Under the pieces are notes generated by a model. The model was given only the letters and a program-made list of their open reading frames with translations, was not told where the DNA came from and ran no database searches. Positions 1 to 7,430 of a stretch of 12,390 nt of DNA are shown here, in pieces (position 1 is the stretch's first letter; each line of letters starts with the position of its first letter). Position numbers and translations under genes: made by a program. Origin of the DNA: Negativicutes bacterium. GTDB taxonomy: Bacteria > Bacillota_C > Negativicutes > Acidaminococcales > Acidaminococcaceae. The DNA is taken from positions 1-12,390 of the forward strand of contig RZYP01000052.1 in NCBI GenBank assembly GCA_009930275.1, read 5' to 3'.

Positions 1-666
<666 letters not shown>

Positions 667-697
667 TCAAACGGTTAGGCACTGTGATATTACCGTA

Positions 698-901
698 CTA
701 TTTTGAAGTAGTCGAGTCGATTTCCGTATCTTTATTTGAACTGTCTGATATCTTTTCCAGGTGCTTTGCGTTGGCGGTAATCAGCCTTTTAAGCTTGGTG
801 TAGGCACTTTCCTTTGCGGATTCGCTTACACAGGATTCAACGACATAGACGGTACCGCCAATGTCCGTTTTAAAGGTGCGGCTTTGATTTTGCGCGTCCA
901 T
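698..901 (-). CDS. Small TnpW-like transposon-encoded protein
   Basis: A 67-residue protein encoded 55 nt upstream of the serine recombinase on the same strand. The segment from about residue 9 to 45 reads RTFKTDIGGTVYVVESCVSE followed by SAKESAYTKLKRLI. This resembles the TnpW family of small proteins carried beside serine recombinases in clostridial Tn4451-like elements: an 'IG.T.Y.V' strand pair, a Ser/Glu turn and a helix ending in 'K..RLI'. The C-terminal 20 residues are polar and probably disordered. GGAGGT lies 6 nt before the ATG. No enzymatic motif or membrane segment is present, and TnpW function is not well defined. The assignment is from remembered family pattern, not a search; the position next to the recombinase supports it. 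It could instead be an unrelated small accessory protein. Confidence 0.7.
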   Translation of the reverse strand: MDAQNQSRTFKTDIGGTVYVVESCVSESAKESAYTKLKRLITANAKHLEKISDSSNKDTEIDSTTSK

Positions 902-928
902 AAATGACCTCCATTTTCAGTTTTTTAG

Positions 929-962
929 AAAAAGGTGCCGAGCCGGATTAGGACCCGGCACC
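929..962 (-). terminator. Rho-independent terminator after the capsid gene
   Basis: Read on the minus strand, GGTGCCG pairs with CGGCACC (plus-strand arms 934-940 and 956-962), with a 15-nt interior that can pair partly. It is followed directly by TTTTT (complement of 929-933). It lies 11 nt past the capsid stop codon and before the TnpW-like gene. This suggests the capsid transcription unit ends here and that tnpW plus the recombinase are expressed separately or by read-through. Confidence 0.75.
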
Positions 963-978
963 CTAAGTTTGACTTAGG
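962..978. repeat. Perfect 7-bp hairpin overlapping the capsid stop codon
   Basis: CCTAAGT (962-968) and ACTTAGG (972-978) form a perfect inverted repeat with a 3-nt loop. The capsid TAA stop (976-974) lies inside the arm. It abuts the terminator hairpin at 934-962, sharing one base, so the two make tandem stem-loops. No T-run follows this one; it may protect the 3' end of the mRNA, which is inference. Confidence 0.5.
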
Positions 979-1888
979 CACTCATCTGAAGAAGTTTGAT
1001 GGCCTCAGGACGGATTAGGCATCCGTCAAGAAACTCAAAGCCAATATAGGCAATCTGATCAGTGACGTAGTACTTTTCTTTGATTGGTCTGATGGAAAGA
1101 TTCTGCCTTTCAACGATCCAGTAGTAGCTGAAATCTCCGAAAGCAATCACCTTGTTGCCTGACGCTTGAGAGGGCATGAAGTTCGAGATCAGAACAGGTT
1201 TGCCAAGGATCGTATCATCAGTGCTTCTCCAGAGGTAATTCCCGCTGGCATCTTTGAGTTTACGGAGTGCCAGGGCAGTCTCATCGTTCATGACCCACAC
1301 AGCACGATTGCGGTATTCGGATTCGAGATTGAAGAACAGCTTGATGATTTCATCGAAGCTGATGCTGTCAACAGCAGAGGCAGTTACACCGATTTCAGCG
1401 CCATTGGTCGGATGCAGGATGCCATAAGGCTGATTTACACCATCTCCGTTTATGAAGGCCCATTCTTCTTTTTTACAAAAGCTGCGAGCAAATTCATTGG
1501 TGAGATAGGATTCAACATCAAACGCCGTATCCTGTAGAAAATCGTTTTGAAGCAAGGTGATTCCTGCAAGCTTGTGTTCCTGCACACGATACTGCTTAAA
1601 TAACTGTTCTGCGTCAGGAATAGGGCTGTTCTCTGGAATCCAGTCTGCTGCTGTGCAGGCATCACTTGCTATGATAGATCCCCCTTTGGTTGTGGCATTA
1701 ATAGTGGTGGCAATTCTGCGAAAAAGGTTCTCTTTTGAGAGTGCTGCGAGGAAACGACTGGTCGATTCGTTTGGTAAGAAGTATGCGCCAGTCTGATAGT
1801 CTGAGCCTTCCCGTAAATCATTGTGCTGATCGCTGGACCCTCGGACTAAATTCCAAAATGCTCTGTTGTAAGTTGTTGATGTTTTCAT
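974..1888 (-). CDS. HK97-fold phage major capsid protein, short, no delta/scaffold domain
   Basis: A 304-residue major capsid protein of the HK97 fold (Phage_capsid family). Supporting segments are FINGDGVNQPYGIL (145-158), the usual 'AF.nGdG...P.Gil' signature; TILGKPVLISNFMP (226-239), the 'G.Pv..s..mp' segment; and AFGDFSYYWIVERQNLSI (249-266), followed by the C-terminal strand ending DGCLIRPEAIKLL (288-300). The protein starts YNRAFWNLVRG (7-17), then LREGSD..TGAYFLPNE (25-41), which is where mature capsid proteins begin. The roughly 100-residue N-terminal delta (scaffold) region found in many HK97-type precursors is absent. AGGAGG lies 8 nt before the ATG and no longer start is suggested. 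No protease, portal or terminase gene is nearby; the neighbours are a zinc-ribbon gene and a primase. Possible roles are a satellite capsid, an encapsulin-like shell or a domesticated remnant. The reading frame is intact. Family call is strong; role unknown. Confidence 0.9.
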   Translation of the reverse strand: MKTSTTYNRAFWNLVRGSSDQHNDLREGSDYQTGAYFLPNESTSRFLAALSKENLFRRIATTINATTKGGSIIASDACTAADWIPENSPIPDAEQLFKQYRVQEHKLAGITLLQNDFLQDTAFDVESYLTNEFARSFCKKEEWAFINGDGVNQPYGILHPTNGAEIGVTASAVDSISFDEIIKLFFNLESEYRNRAVWVMNDETALALRKLKDASGNYLWRSTDDTILGKPVLISNFMPSQASGNKVIAFGDFSYYWIVERQNLSIRPIKEKYYVTDQIAYIGFEFLDGCLIRPEAIKLLQMSA

Positions 1889-2008
1889 GATAAAATCCTC
1901 CTAAATTTGATTTGGGGTTATTCCCCTGTTTGAATTCGCGTTTTTCTGCGTGAAGCCCCACGCCGCTGTCCGTTTGAAATAGTTCTAGGGATTTCACAGC
2001 CCCCAGGG

Positions 2009-2296
2009 TCACTTCTTGCAGATGATGCACCGAAAGGCTTGTGTCTCATCGTTGTTGAATGATGAGTGAATCGGTACCATCTGAGCTGTGCACTTGGGAC
2101 ACCGTACCATTAAGGCTTCAAGCCTTCCAAAGTCATACGGCTTGGTTGCGTGTACCCGGATAGCGCCGCTGTCGTGAACTGTCATATAGAAGCGGCAGCC
2201 GCTTTCCTCAGCAACTAAATAAGGGTTACCGAAGAAGTATCGAGTACACAGTAGGTTGTGGTCGTCTTGGACCAGAAGATAGGTTTTAGTAGCCAT
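2009..2296 (-). CDS. Small zinc-ribbon protein, function unknown
   Basis: A 95-residue protein I do not recognise as a named family. The N-terminal 60 residues look like a compact beta-rich domain (TKTYLLVQDDHNLLCTRYFF, then GCRFYMTVHDSGAIRVHATK). The C-terminus carries two CxxC pairs, CPKC (66-69) and CIIC (90-93), separated by 20 residues. This is the spacing of a zinc ribbon that could bind DNA, RNA or protein. Two more cysteines (17 and 34) are not in pairs. AAAGGAG lies about 7 nt upstream of the ATG. It sits between the primase and capsid genes on the same strand, with about 120 bp on each side, so it may share their transcript. The layout suits a small regulatory or replication accessory protein of the element, but this is only inference. 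Confidence 0.75.
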   Translation of the reverse strand: MATKTYLLVQDDHNLLCTRYFFGNPYLVAEESGCRFYMTVHDSGAIRVHATKPYDFGRLEALMVRCPKCTAQMVPIHSSFNNDETQAFRCIICKK

Positions 2297-2312
2297 GCTT
2301 TTACTCCTTTCT

Positions 2313-2410
2313 CACATGGGGCATCTTGTGGCAGGTTTTACGGGTAGTTTCTCATGTGACTATAGAATTTAGAAACTACCTAAAATACTTGCCACATATT
2401 GCCCCTGTGT
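2313..2410. repeat. Long imperfect inverted repeat between primase and zinc-ribbon genes
   Basis: Arms 2318-2352 and 2371-2405 are 35 nt each and match at 27 of 35 positions when one is reverse-complemented. The conserved blocks are GGGGCA, TGTGGCA and GGTAGTTTCT (the last a perfect 10-bp stem), around an 18-nt spacer at 2353-2370. Outside the arms, CACA/TGTG extends the pairing with a 1-nt bulge. There is no T-run on either side, so it is not a standard terminator. Its place directly after the primase stop suggests a replication origin, a protein-binding site or an mRNA structure; which one cannot be decided here. The spacer contains CTATAG, so a weak minus-strand -10 element (TATAGT) could also lie in it. 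Confidence 0.8.
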
Positions 2411-2414
2411 TGAT

Positions 2415-4745
2415 TTACTCGAGGAATTCTGTTCCCCTGAGCAGCTTGTAGCCAATAAATACAGTGGTCTTTTCACCTCCATTACGAGGACGCTTCCTCA
2501 CGATTTCACCTACATTGGCCAGAGCGGTTTTAAAATTTCTGGCGTTTTCCGGGAAGTAGCCGTTTTCCCTGCACCAACTTTGGTAGGCATAATAGATGTC
2601 TGAGGTACGTTCCTCACAGCTTCCATCCTCGACCAGGCGCTCTTCGATGAAGAGTCCAACCTTGTCATTTTCCCGGTGGTAGGCGAAGGTTGCATCCTTG
2701 ACCGATTGCGGCATTTCAAGGCCGCTCCTGCGGAGCTTTGCATAGCCTTCCAGCGCCCAGTTGAGAATGCCGCTGAGGTTTTCTTGCTGAAAGAACTCGT
2801 CCTTCAGACCGAGGTCCCGTTCGAATTCCTCAAAGTGTCGCTCAAAGGGGATGATCTTCACCCGCCCACTGGTTAAGAGGGTCAGGTCCGTCACGGTTGG
2901 CAGGTAGTTGGTATTGGTAAAGATTTTGAACTGGGGCTTGAAATCAAAGCTGTTCTCATGCAGGAATCGGGCGTTGACGGTGTCACTGCCTGTTAGGGTT
3001 TTAAGCAAGGCTGCACTGAGCGTCAGGCGCTTGTCCGGTTCGCTGATGTTCACGAACCTTGCTCCGGCCAGCCTCGCCACATCCTCGGAAGGAGCGGAGC
3101 CGCTATTGTTTTGTTTCATGCCGATGGTTTCCGGCCTACAGGTTCTGCCATAATCCCCGCAGATCCGCAGAAAGGTTTCCATCGAGGTGCCTTTGCCATT
3201 TCGAGTAGTTGCGCCGAACAGGATGAACATCGCTTCATGGCGGGTATCTCCCGTCAGGGCATAGCCCAGGCTTTTCTGAAAGAACTCCGCCTTTTCCCGG
3301 TCGTCACTCATGACCTCGTCAATGAACTTCTCCCAGCGAGGACACTTCGCTGAAGGATCATAATGCACACCTGCGATTTTGGTAATGTAGTCCTCGGCTC
3401 TGTGTTCACGGAACACACTAGTTTGCAGGTTCAGTGTCCCATTCTGGCAGTTGAGCAGATAGATGTCAGCATCAAATGCACTGGCCGAGAGTGGATGCAC
3501 GTCCTGGGCGTCTTTGAGGACGATTTCCCGTTGCCTGCGGGTTTGCCATTTACTGATAAACTCGATGTACTGCTTACGCAGCAGCTCTTCTTCAATAGAC
3601 AGGGCATAAACCATCAGCTTGTTGGCCAGCTTTTTACAGAGATTCATGACCTTTAAGTTGCCTGTATCGCTACGCCATGCTTTTCCATCGTAGACGAACC
3701 ATTGTCTGCGCTCCGGAACATACCGGGCGATGGCCTTATAGTGATCCGCGAACAGGTTGCTGTTGCCGATGTCGTTCCACCCATAACGGGGATCGCGGTG
3801 AGGCTTCATTCCCTCCAGAGGCATACAACCTGGCACTTCGAAATCCGTCTCGATTTGAGAGAGCATTCCGATAGGACTGTATGTCTCTGATACACCCTCG
3901 ACCGCTTTTTCGAGAGTGATATGTCCGTAGGTGGTGCCGCTCTGCACCCGGTCCCATTTTTCACGGTACAGGCCGCTTTGTCGGAACAGCCTGTCCATTT
4001 GGTTGGCATCCTTACCGCACCAGAACGCAAGATGCGCACACAAGGAAAGGTCCGCTTCACTGTGGGATTTGCCTTCTGGGATTTTCCCGTTCCATAGCTT
4101 GATGAATTCCTCACTGTTCTTAGCAGTTTTTGCTCTGCTGAGGACTTCCTCGTCCGATAGATAGGATATGGCGGGCTTTTGACTCTTGGTTTTCTTTTTT
4201 ACTTGTCTCAGCATGAAACGGTCCAGCAGGACCTGCAGTTTGTCGGCAGCCTCTATAATGTCCCCATCCCGAAACACATTGCCGGTTACGGTGACGAACT
4301 TCTTTGTCGCTCCAAAGACATACACTTCAACGCCGATGTGGATATTGTTGATGTAGTATTTGGCTGTGTTGTACTTGAAACCACTCGCATTGAACAGGAT
4401 GCGAAGGCCCTTGCCTGATGGACTTTTCTCCATATAGCAGCCCTCGAACAGGTCTACGATGGCCTTGCTGAGAGGACTCAAGGTTCCGTCTTCTTTGATG
4501 CAGTGGTCAATGTCGATTGCTGAAAATCCCTTAAAGATGCCAATCCCCAGTCCGTCATACCGGTTAACCACCTCAACGGCAGCGGCATAACCTGTGAAGG
4601 TTTTTTTATTGTTTGGCTGTCCGCGTCTTCCGCTGGTCTGGTAAGGCACCTTTGATGGCTTGGCCTGTCCCTCACGTTCCTCATAATTCCAGAGGCAAAA
4701 CTTGCCGTTTTCTCGCAGTGCTTTTGGCAGATTGTCGTATTGCAT
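2415..4745 (-). CDS. D5/P4-family phage/plasmid primase-helicase
   Basis: A 776-residue replication protein that would make primers and unwind DNA at the element's origin. The N-terminal part looks like an archaeo-eukaryotic primase/PrimPol domain: FSAIDID (74-80) gives metal-binding Asp78 and Asp80, SPSGKGLRI (108-116) is the next motif, and GVEVYV with FVTVTGN (138-156) supplies the third acidic residue and nucleotide-contact segment. The C-terminal half is a D5_N plus superfamily 3 helicase. Its Walker A is GATTRNGKGT (511-520, Lys518), its Walker B-like segment is RFVNISEPD (563-571), and KIFTNTNYLP (607-616) carries the sensor Asn, followed by GRVKIIPF (627-634). A winged-helix tail probably fills 680-776. 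The length fits two-domain primases of phages, satellites and integrative elements. GGAGGTG lies about 7 nt before the ATG. Sampled lines of this gene are about 52-60% GC, clearly above the RM operon to the right. Function by family is strong; autonomous replication is inference. Confidence 0.93.
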   Translation of the reverse strand: MQYDNLPKALRENGKFCLWNYEEREGQAKPSKVPYQTSGRRGQPNNKKTFTGYAAAVEVVNRYDGLGIGIFKGFSAIDIDHCIKEDGTLSPLSKAIVDLFEGCYMEKSPSGKGLRILFNASGFKYNTAKYYINNIHIGVEVYVFGATKKFVTVTGNVFRDGDIIEAADKLQVLLDRFMLRQVKKKTKSQKPAISYLSDEEVLSRAKTAKNSEEFIKLWNGKIPEGKSHSEADLSLCAHLAFWCGKDANQMDRLFRQSGLYREKWDRVQSGTTYGHITLEKAVEGVSETYSPIGMLSQIETDFEVPGCMPLEGMKPHRDPRYGWNDIGNSNLFADHYKAIARYVPERRQWFVYDGKAWRSDTGNLKVMNLCKKLANKLMVYALSIEEELLRKQYIEFISKWQTRRQREIVLKDAQDVHPLSASAFDADIYLLNCQNGTLNLQTSVFREHRAEDYITKIAGVHYDPSAKCPRWEKFIDEVMSDDREKAEFFQKSLGYALTGDTRHEAMFILFGATTRNGKGTSMETFLRICGDYGRTCRPETIGMKQNNSGSAPSEDVARLAGARFVNISEPDKRLTLSAALLKTLTGSDTVNARFLHENSFDFKPQFKIFTNTNYLPTVTDLTLLTSGRVKIIPFERHFEEFERDLGLKDEFFQQENLSGILNWALEGYAKLRRSGLEMPQSVKDATFAYHRENDKVGLFIEERLVEDGSCEERTSDIYYAYQSWCRENGYFPENARNFKTALANVGEIVRKRPRNGGEKTTVFIGYKLLRGTEFLE

Positions 4746-4961
4746 TTTTTCACCTCCTCCCGAGGGTTGATTTCTTGTCCCTCACTAACCAATGGAGCTA
4801 AACCATCTGTTTGAACGAAAAGAATCAGAAATATTTTTTCTCCCTCAATAGTCCCAGGACACTTTTGCCGGTTTTGAACGATGGAATGATCAATTGCCTT
4901 GAAGAATTTTTGCCGCTCACCATATGCCAGGAGATCAGGACAATTCGGACAGCGTGCCGAC

Positions 4962-5002
4962 AAAAATAAAAAATAAAAAGCACCCGCAAAAGATGCGGAT
5001 GC
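4962..5002 (-). terminator. Rho-independent terminator upstream of the primase gene, minus strand
   Basis: On the minus strand GCATCCGCA (complement of 4994-5002) pairs with TGCGGGTGC (complement of 4980-4988) around a 5-nt loop, with one mismatch. It is followed by TTTTT-A-TTTTTT-A-TTTTT (complement of 4962-4979). It would stop transcripts entering from the RM side before they reach the primase, either ending a former upstream gene or insulating the divergent units. Confidence 0.8.
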
Positions 5003-5014
5003 AAACATGAATAG

Positions 5015-5030
5015 GCATTAAAAATAATGC
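5015..5030. promoter_or_regulatory. Palindrome GCATTA-AAAA-TAATGC, possible operator
   Basis: A perfect 6-bp inverted repeat with a 4-nt AT spacer, ending 14 bp before the -35 box of the RM promoter. Its size and place would suit a dimeric regulator such as the XRE protein encoded just downstream. No second copy was seen, and chance AT-rich symmetry is possible. Confidence 0.3.
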
Positions 5031-5044
5031 GTTCTTAAATTTTA

Positions 5045-5073
5045 TTGTTATTTTCTCGTAATAGAGATATAAT
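5045..5073 (+). promoter_or_regulatory. Sigma-A promoter of the XRE-hsdMSR operon
   Basis: TTGTTA (5045-5050) and a perfect TATAAT (5068-5073) are separated by 17 bp. Transcription would begin near 5080, about 23 nt before the XRE start codon, leaving a short leader with the ribosome site GGGAGGTG at 5088-5095. It is the only strong promoter I see for the whole plus-strand operon. Confidence 0.85.
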
Positions 5074-5102
5074 TGGAATATATTTGCGGGAGGTGCAAAA
5101 CC

Positions 5103-5330
5103 ATGGCGATAAGCTACAACAAGCTCTGGAAGCTGCTGATTGATAAGAATATGAAAAAGAAAGACCTGCAGCGTCTTTCCGGCGTCAGTTCGGCTACCAT
5201 TTCTAAGCTTGGCCGAAATGAAAATGTGAACACGGAAATACTTCAAAAGATATGCGCCGCGCTAAATTGCGACATTTGCGATGTCATGGAATTCGTACCA
5301 GACAAAAAAAACGGAGGAGAATTAACATGA
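5103..5330 (+). CDS. Small XRE-family helix-turn-helix regulator
   Basis: A 75-residue DNA-binding protein of the Cro/C1 (XRE) type. The five-helix domain spans about residues 5-65. DLQRLSGVSSATISKLGR (21-38) forms the helix-turn-helix, and ILQKICAALNCDICDVMEF (46-64) the last two helices, a pattern typical of YozG-like regulators. I chose the ATG at 5103, which has GGGAGGTG 7 nt upstream. A longer reading from TTG at 5073 would start inside the -10 box and before the likely transcription start. Its TGA overlaps the hsdM ATG as ATGA, so the two are probably translationally coupled. Being first gene of the operon, it may control its own promoter and thus the timing of modification and restriction, as control proteins do in other RM systems; the operator is not proven. 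Confidence 0.9.
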   Translation: MAISYNKLWKLLIDKNMKKKDLQRLSGVSSATISKLGRNENVNTEILQKICAALNCDICDVMEFVPDKKNGGELT

Positions 5331-7057
5331 GTTTAAGTGCAAATATTTCTGAAAAGGCCGCTCTAATCTGGGCGATTGCAGATAAATTGACTGGAGTTTA
5401 CAAACCGCACGAATATGGGGAAGTTATTTTACCATTGACAGTTATTCGCCGCTTCGATTGTATCTTGTCAGACACTAAAGATGTTGTATTGGAAAAGTAC
5501 GAAAGCGTAAAAACACTACCTATGAGAGATGTATTGCTTCGTAAGGCGTCAGCACAGCCTTTTTACAATACCAGTAAGTATACCTTCGAACGCTTACTGG
5601 ATGATCCTGATAATATTGAAGCAAATTTCAGAGATTACCTGAACGGTTTTTCTGAAAATGTTCACGATATTATTGAGAAATTTAAATTCGATGGGCACAT
5701 TAATACAATGGCGAATAAGGGGATCTTATATATTGTCCTTAAAGAGTTCACAACACAGAAGGCGAACCTTCATCCATCTGCTATATCTAACCTTGAGATG
5801 GGATATATATTTGAAGAAATAATTCGCAGATTTTCTGAATCTCACAATGAGGATGCTGGACAGCACTACACGCCTAGAGAAGTTATCAAGCTAATGGTAA
5901 ATGTTTTGTTTTATGATGATAACGACATTCTATCTGGCAATAATGTGGCGAAAACAATATATGATCCCGCATGCGGCACTGGTGGTATGCTTTCTGTTGC
6001 CGAGGAATATTTACATGAGTTAAACACCTCAACAGAACTCGTTTCATTCGGACAAGAAATCAATGACCAAACCTTTGCAATCTGCAAAGCAGACATGCTC
6101 ATCAAAGGTAACAATGCTGAATTCATTAAGGAAGGAAATACACTCTCATCTGATCAATTTGAAGGTCAATCCTTTGATTATATTCTTTCCAATCCACCTT
6201 TCGGCCGTGAATGGAAGAACGAAAAGGCAAAAGTTGAATCTGAAGCAAAACGGGGCTTTGCTGGACGGTTTGGAGCGGGGCTACCTTCTGTAGGCGATGG
6301 TCAAATGCTGTTTCTTATGACTGCTATATCAAAAATGAAAGAGCCAAAAGATGGCGGCAGTCGTGTTGCGATAATTCATAATGGTTCTCCATTGTTCACC
6401 GGTGATGCAGGAAGCGGGCCATCCGATATTCGAAAGTATATTTTGGAAAACGACTTGCTTGAAGCGATCATTGCGCTTCCTAACGATATCTTTTACAACA
6501 CAGGTATTGCTACTTATATATGGGTGCTTTCCAATAAAAAGAAAGGCACCCAGCGCGAAGGCAAGGTGCAGCTTATTAATGCCAACGGTTTATATGAGAA
6601 ACGCCGCAAGGCTCTTGGCAATAAAAGAAATGATATCCCAGACAGTGCTATTGAAGATATCACACGCTTATACGGTGACTTTAAGACAAGCGAAATCAGC
6701 ATGATTTTTGATAATGAAGATTTCGGCTATACAAAAATCACGGTGGAACGCCCTCTCAGGGAGGAAAAGGGTGAGCTTGTCTTAAAAAAAGGGAAAAAGC
6801 AACCTGATTCCAATCTGCGTGATACTGAAAACATCCCATTAAAAGAAAATATCGAAGAATACTTCAAACGAGAAGTATTGCCTTTTGCTCCGGATGCCTG
6901 GATTGATAAATCGAAATCCAAAATAGGCTATGAAATTCCTTTTACTCGATATTTTTATAAATATGAAGAGCCTAAGCCATCTGCAGAAATCATGAAGGAG
7001 ATCCTGGAAATCGAGAAGGAATTAGATGGCGCTTTGGCGGAGGTATTCGATGTTTAA
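5327..7057 (+). CDS. hsdM: Type I restriction-modification DNA methyltransferase subunit M
   Basis: The modification subunit. With HsdS it would methylate adenine (N6) in the recognition site using S-adenosylmethionine, protecting host DNA; it is also part of the restriction complex. It has 576 residues from the ATG at 5327, which has ACGGAGGAG upstream and overlaps the XRE stop codon. The N-terminal helical HsdM_N domain covers about 1-150. HYTPRE (180-185) starts the N6-methyltransferase domain. Motif I is DPACGTGG (213-220) for cofactor binding and motif IV is NPPFG (289-293), the catalytic N-P-P-F. The C-terminal helices (about 500-576) would contact HsdS. Length is usual for the family. 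Its last 8 bases overlap the next gene, a small membrane protein, which is unusual between hsdM and hsdS. No truncation or missing motif is seen. Confidence 0.97.
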   Translation: MSLSANISEKAALIWAIADKLTGVYKPHEYGEVILPLTVIRRFDCILSDTKDVVLEKYESVKTLPMRDVLLRKASAQPFYNTSKYTFERLLDDPDNIEANFRDYLNGFSENVHDIIEKFKFDGHINTMANKGILYIVLKEFTTQKANLHPSAISNLEMGYIFEEIIRRFSESHNEDAGQHYTPREVIKLMVNVLFYDDNDILSGNNVAKTIYDPACGTGGMLSVAEEYLHELNTSTELVSFGQEINDQTFAICKADMLIKGNNAEFIKEGNTLSSDQFEGQSFDYILSNPPFGREWKNEKAKVESEAKRGFAGRFGAGLPSVGDGQMLFLMTAISKMKEPKDGGSRVAIIHNGSPLFTGDAGSGPSDIRKYILENDLLEAIIALPNDIFYNTGIATYIWVLSNKKKGTQREGKVQLINANGLYEKRRKALGNKRNDIPDSAIEDITRLYGDFKTSEISMIFDNEDFGYTKITVERPLREEKGELVLKKGKKQPDSNLRDTENIPLKENIEEYFKREVLPFAPDAWIDKSKSKIGYEIPFTRYFYKYEEPKPSAEIMKEILEIEKELDGALAEVFDV

Positions 7058-7430
7058 GGTCATATTTGAATTCTTTACCGAGCCACTTGGACTCCCAATC
7101 GTATGGTATCAAGAATATATAATTCTGGCTGTCATAGGTTTTGTTGCATATATCATCGCTTATAACACAGTCGGAGATATGTATAGGGCGGATTTTATCT
7201 CTGGTAGCACAGCGGGGTCGTTTTTTCATTGGTTAATTAGATTATTTATTTTTGCTGTTATATGGGCAGTAACATACGGTATTATATGGATTTCTAAACT
7301 AGTCATATCTAATTGGCAGTTTATCTTAATGGTTTTGGGCGGTATTATAGGGGCTATCGTGCTGTGCGCCTTAGCTATATTTGGATTGCGGAAAATTAAG
7401 AACAGCAAGGCGGTGAACAAAGATGCGTGA
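7050..7430 (+). CDS. Unknown small membrane protein with three TM helices, between hsdM and hsdS
   Basis: A 126-residue integral membrane protein that I do not recognise. Hydrophobic segments lie at about 22-40 (EYIILAVIGFVAYIIAYN), 61-82 (WLIRLFIFAVIWAVTYGIIW) and 90-113 (QFILMVLGGIIGAIVLCALA). A short basic tail (RKIKNSK, 114-120) suggests a cytosolic C-terminus and, with three helices, an external N-terminus. No catalytic motif is visible. The ATG at 7050 has GGAGG at 7039-7043; an upstream in-frame ATG at 7026 lies deeper in hsdM and lacks a ribosome site as good. The gene overlaps hsdM by 8 nt at its start and hsdS by 8 nt at its end, so all three are likely translated as a coupled unit. 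Possible roles are placing the RM complex at the membrane, sensing phage entry, or an independent exclusion factor. All are inference. Confidence 0.8.
   Translation: MFKVIFEFFTEPLGLPIVWYQEYIILAVIGFVAYIIAYNTVGDMYRADFISGSTAGSFFHWLIRLFIFAVIWAVTYGIIWISKLVISNWQFILMVLGGIIGAIVLCALAIFGLRKIKNSKAVNKDA

Larger units (their letters stand above)
4746..5044. other. Divergent intergenic region between primase and RM operon
   Basis: About 300 bp between the primase start and the promoter of the divergent RM operon. I see a minus-strand terminator (4962-5002), a small palindrome (5015-5030) and the primase ribosome site. A minus-strand frame is open through much of 4746-5008, with CPNC near its start, but it continues into the primase gene out of frame and has no ribosome site. 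I do not call a gene. No convincing minus-strand promoter for the primase was found. Confidence 0.6.

Noticed and set aside
1166..1537. Plus-strand frame opposite the capsid gene
   Set aside because: Antisense shadow of a conserved capsid coding region; no family resemblance or ribosome site.
1948..1963. Small hairpin GCGTG/CACGC upstream of the capsid gene
   Set aside because: Only 5 bp, no T-run on either strand; not enough to call a terminator or regulatory site.
1818..2030. Minus-strand 70-codon frame between the zinc-ribbon and capsid genes
   Set aside because: Overlaps both genes out of frame, no ribosome site, and low-complexity composition; most likely a chance frame.
4825..4923. 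Minus-strand 32-residue frame in the intergenic region
   Set aside because: The frame is plausible-looking but short, has no ribosome site before its ATG, and matches nothing I know.
4478..5008. Minus-strand open frame of 176 codons over the gap and the primase start, with a CPNC motif
   Set aside because: It overlaps the well-supported primase N-terminus in another frame, has no ribosome site, and begins inside the terminator hairpin. The gap part could be a decayed gene but nothing recognisable remains.
5073..5102. Longer XRE reading from TTG at 5073
   Set aside because: The codon overlaps the TATAAT box and lies before the likely transcription start; ATG 5103 has a strong ribosome site.
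5252..5326. 25-residue N-terminal extension of HsdM
   Set aside because: It lies inside the XRE gene in another frame and is unusually Arg/Lys-rich; ATG 5327 has ACGGAGGAG and gives the usual HsdM start.
7026..7049. Upstream ATG for the three-TM protein
   Set aside because: It would deepen the overlap with hsdM and lacks a ribosome site as good as GGAGG before ATG 7050.
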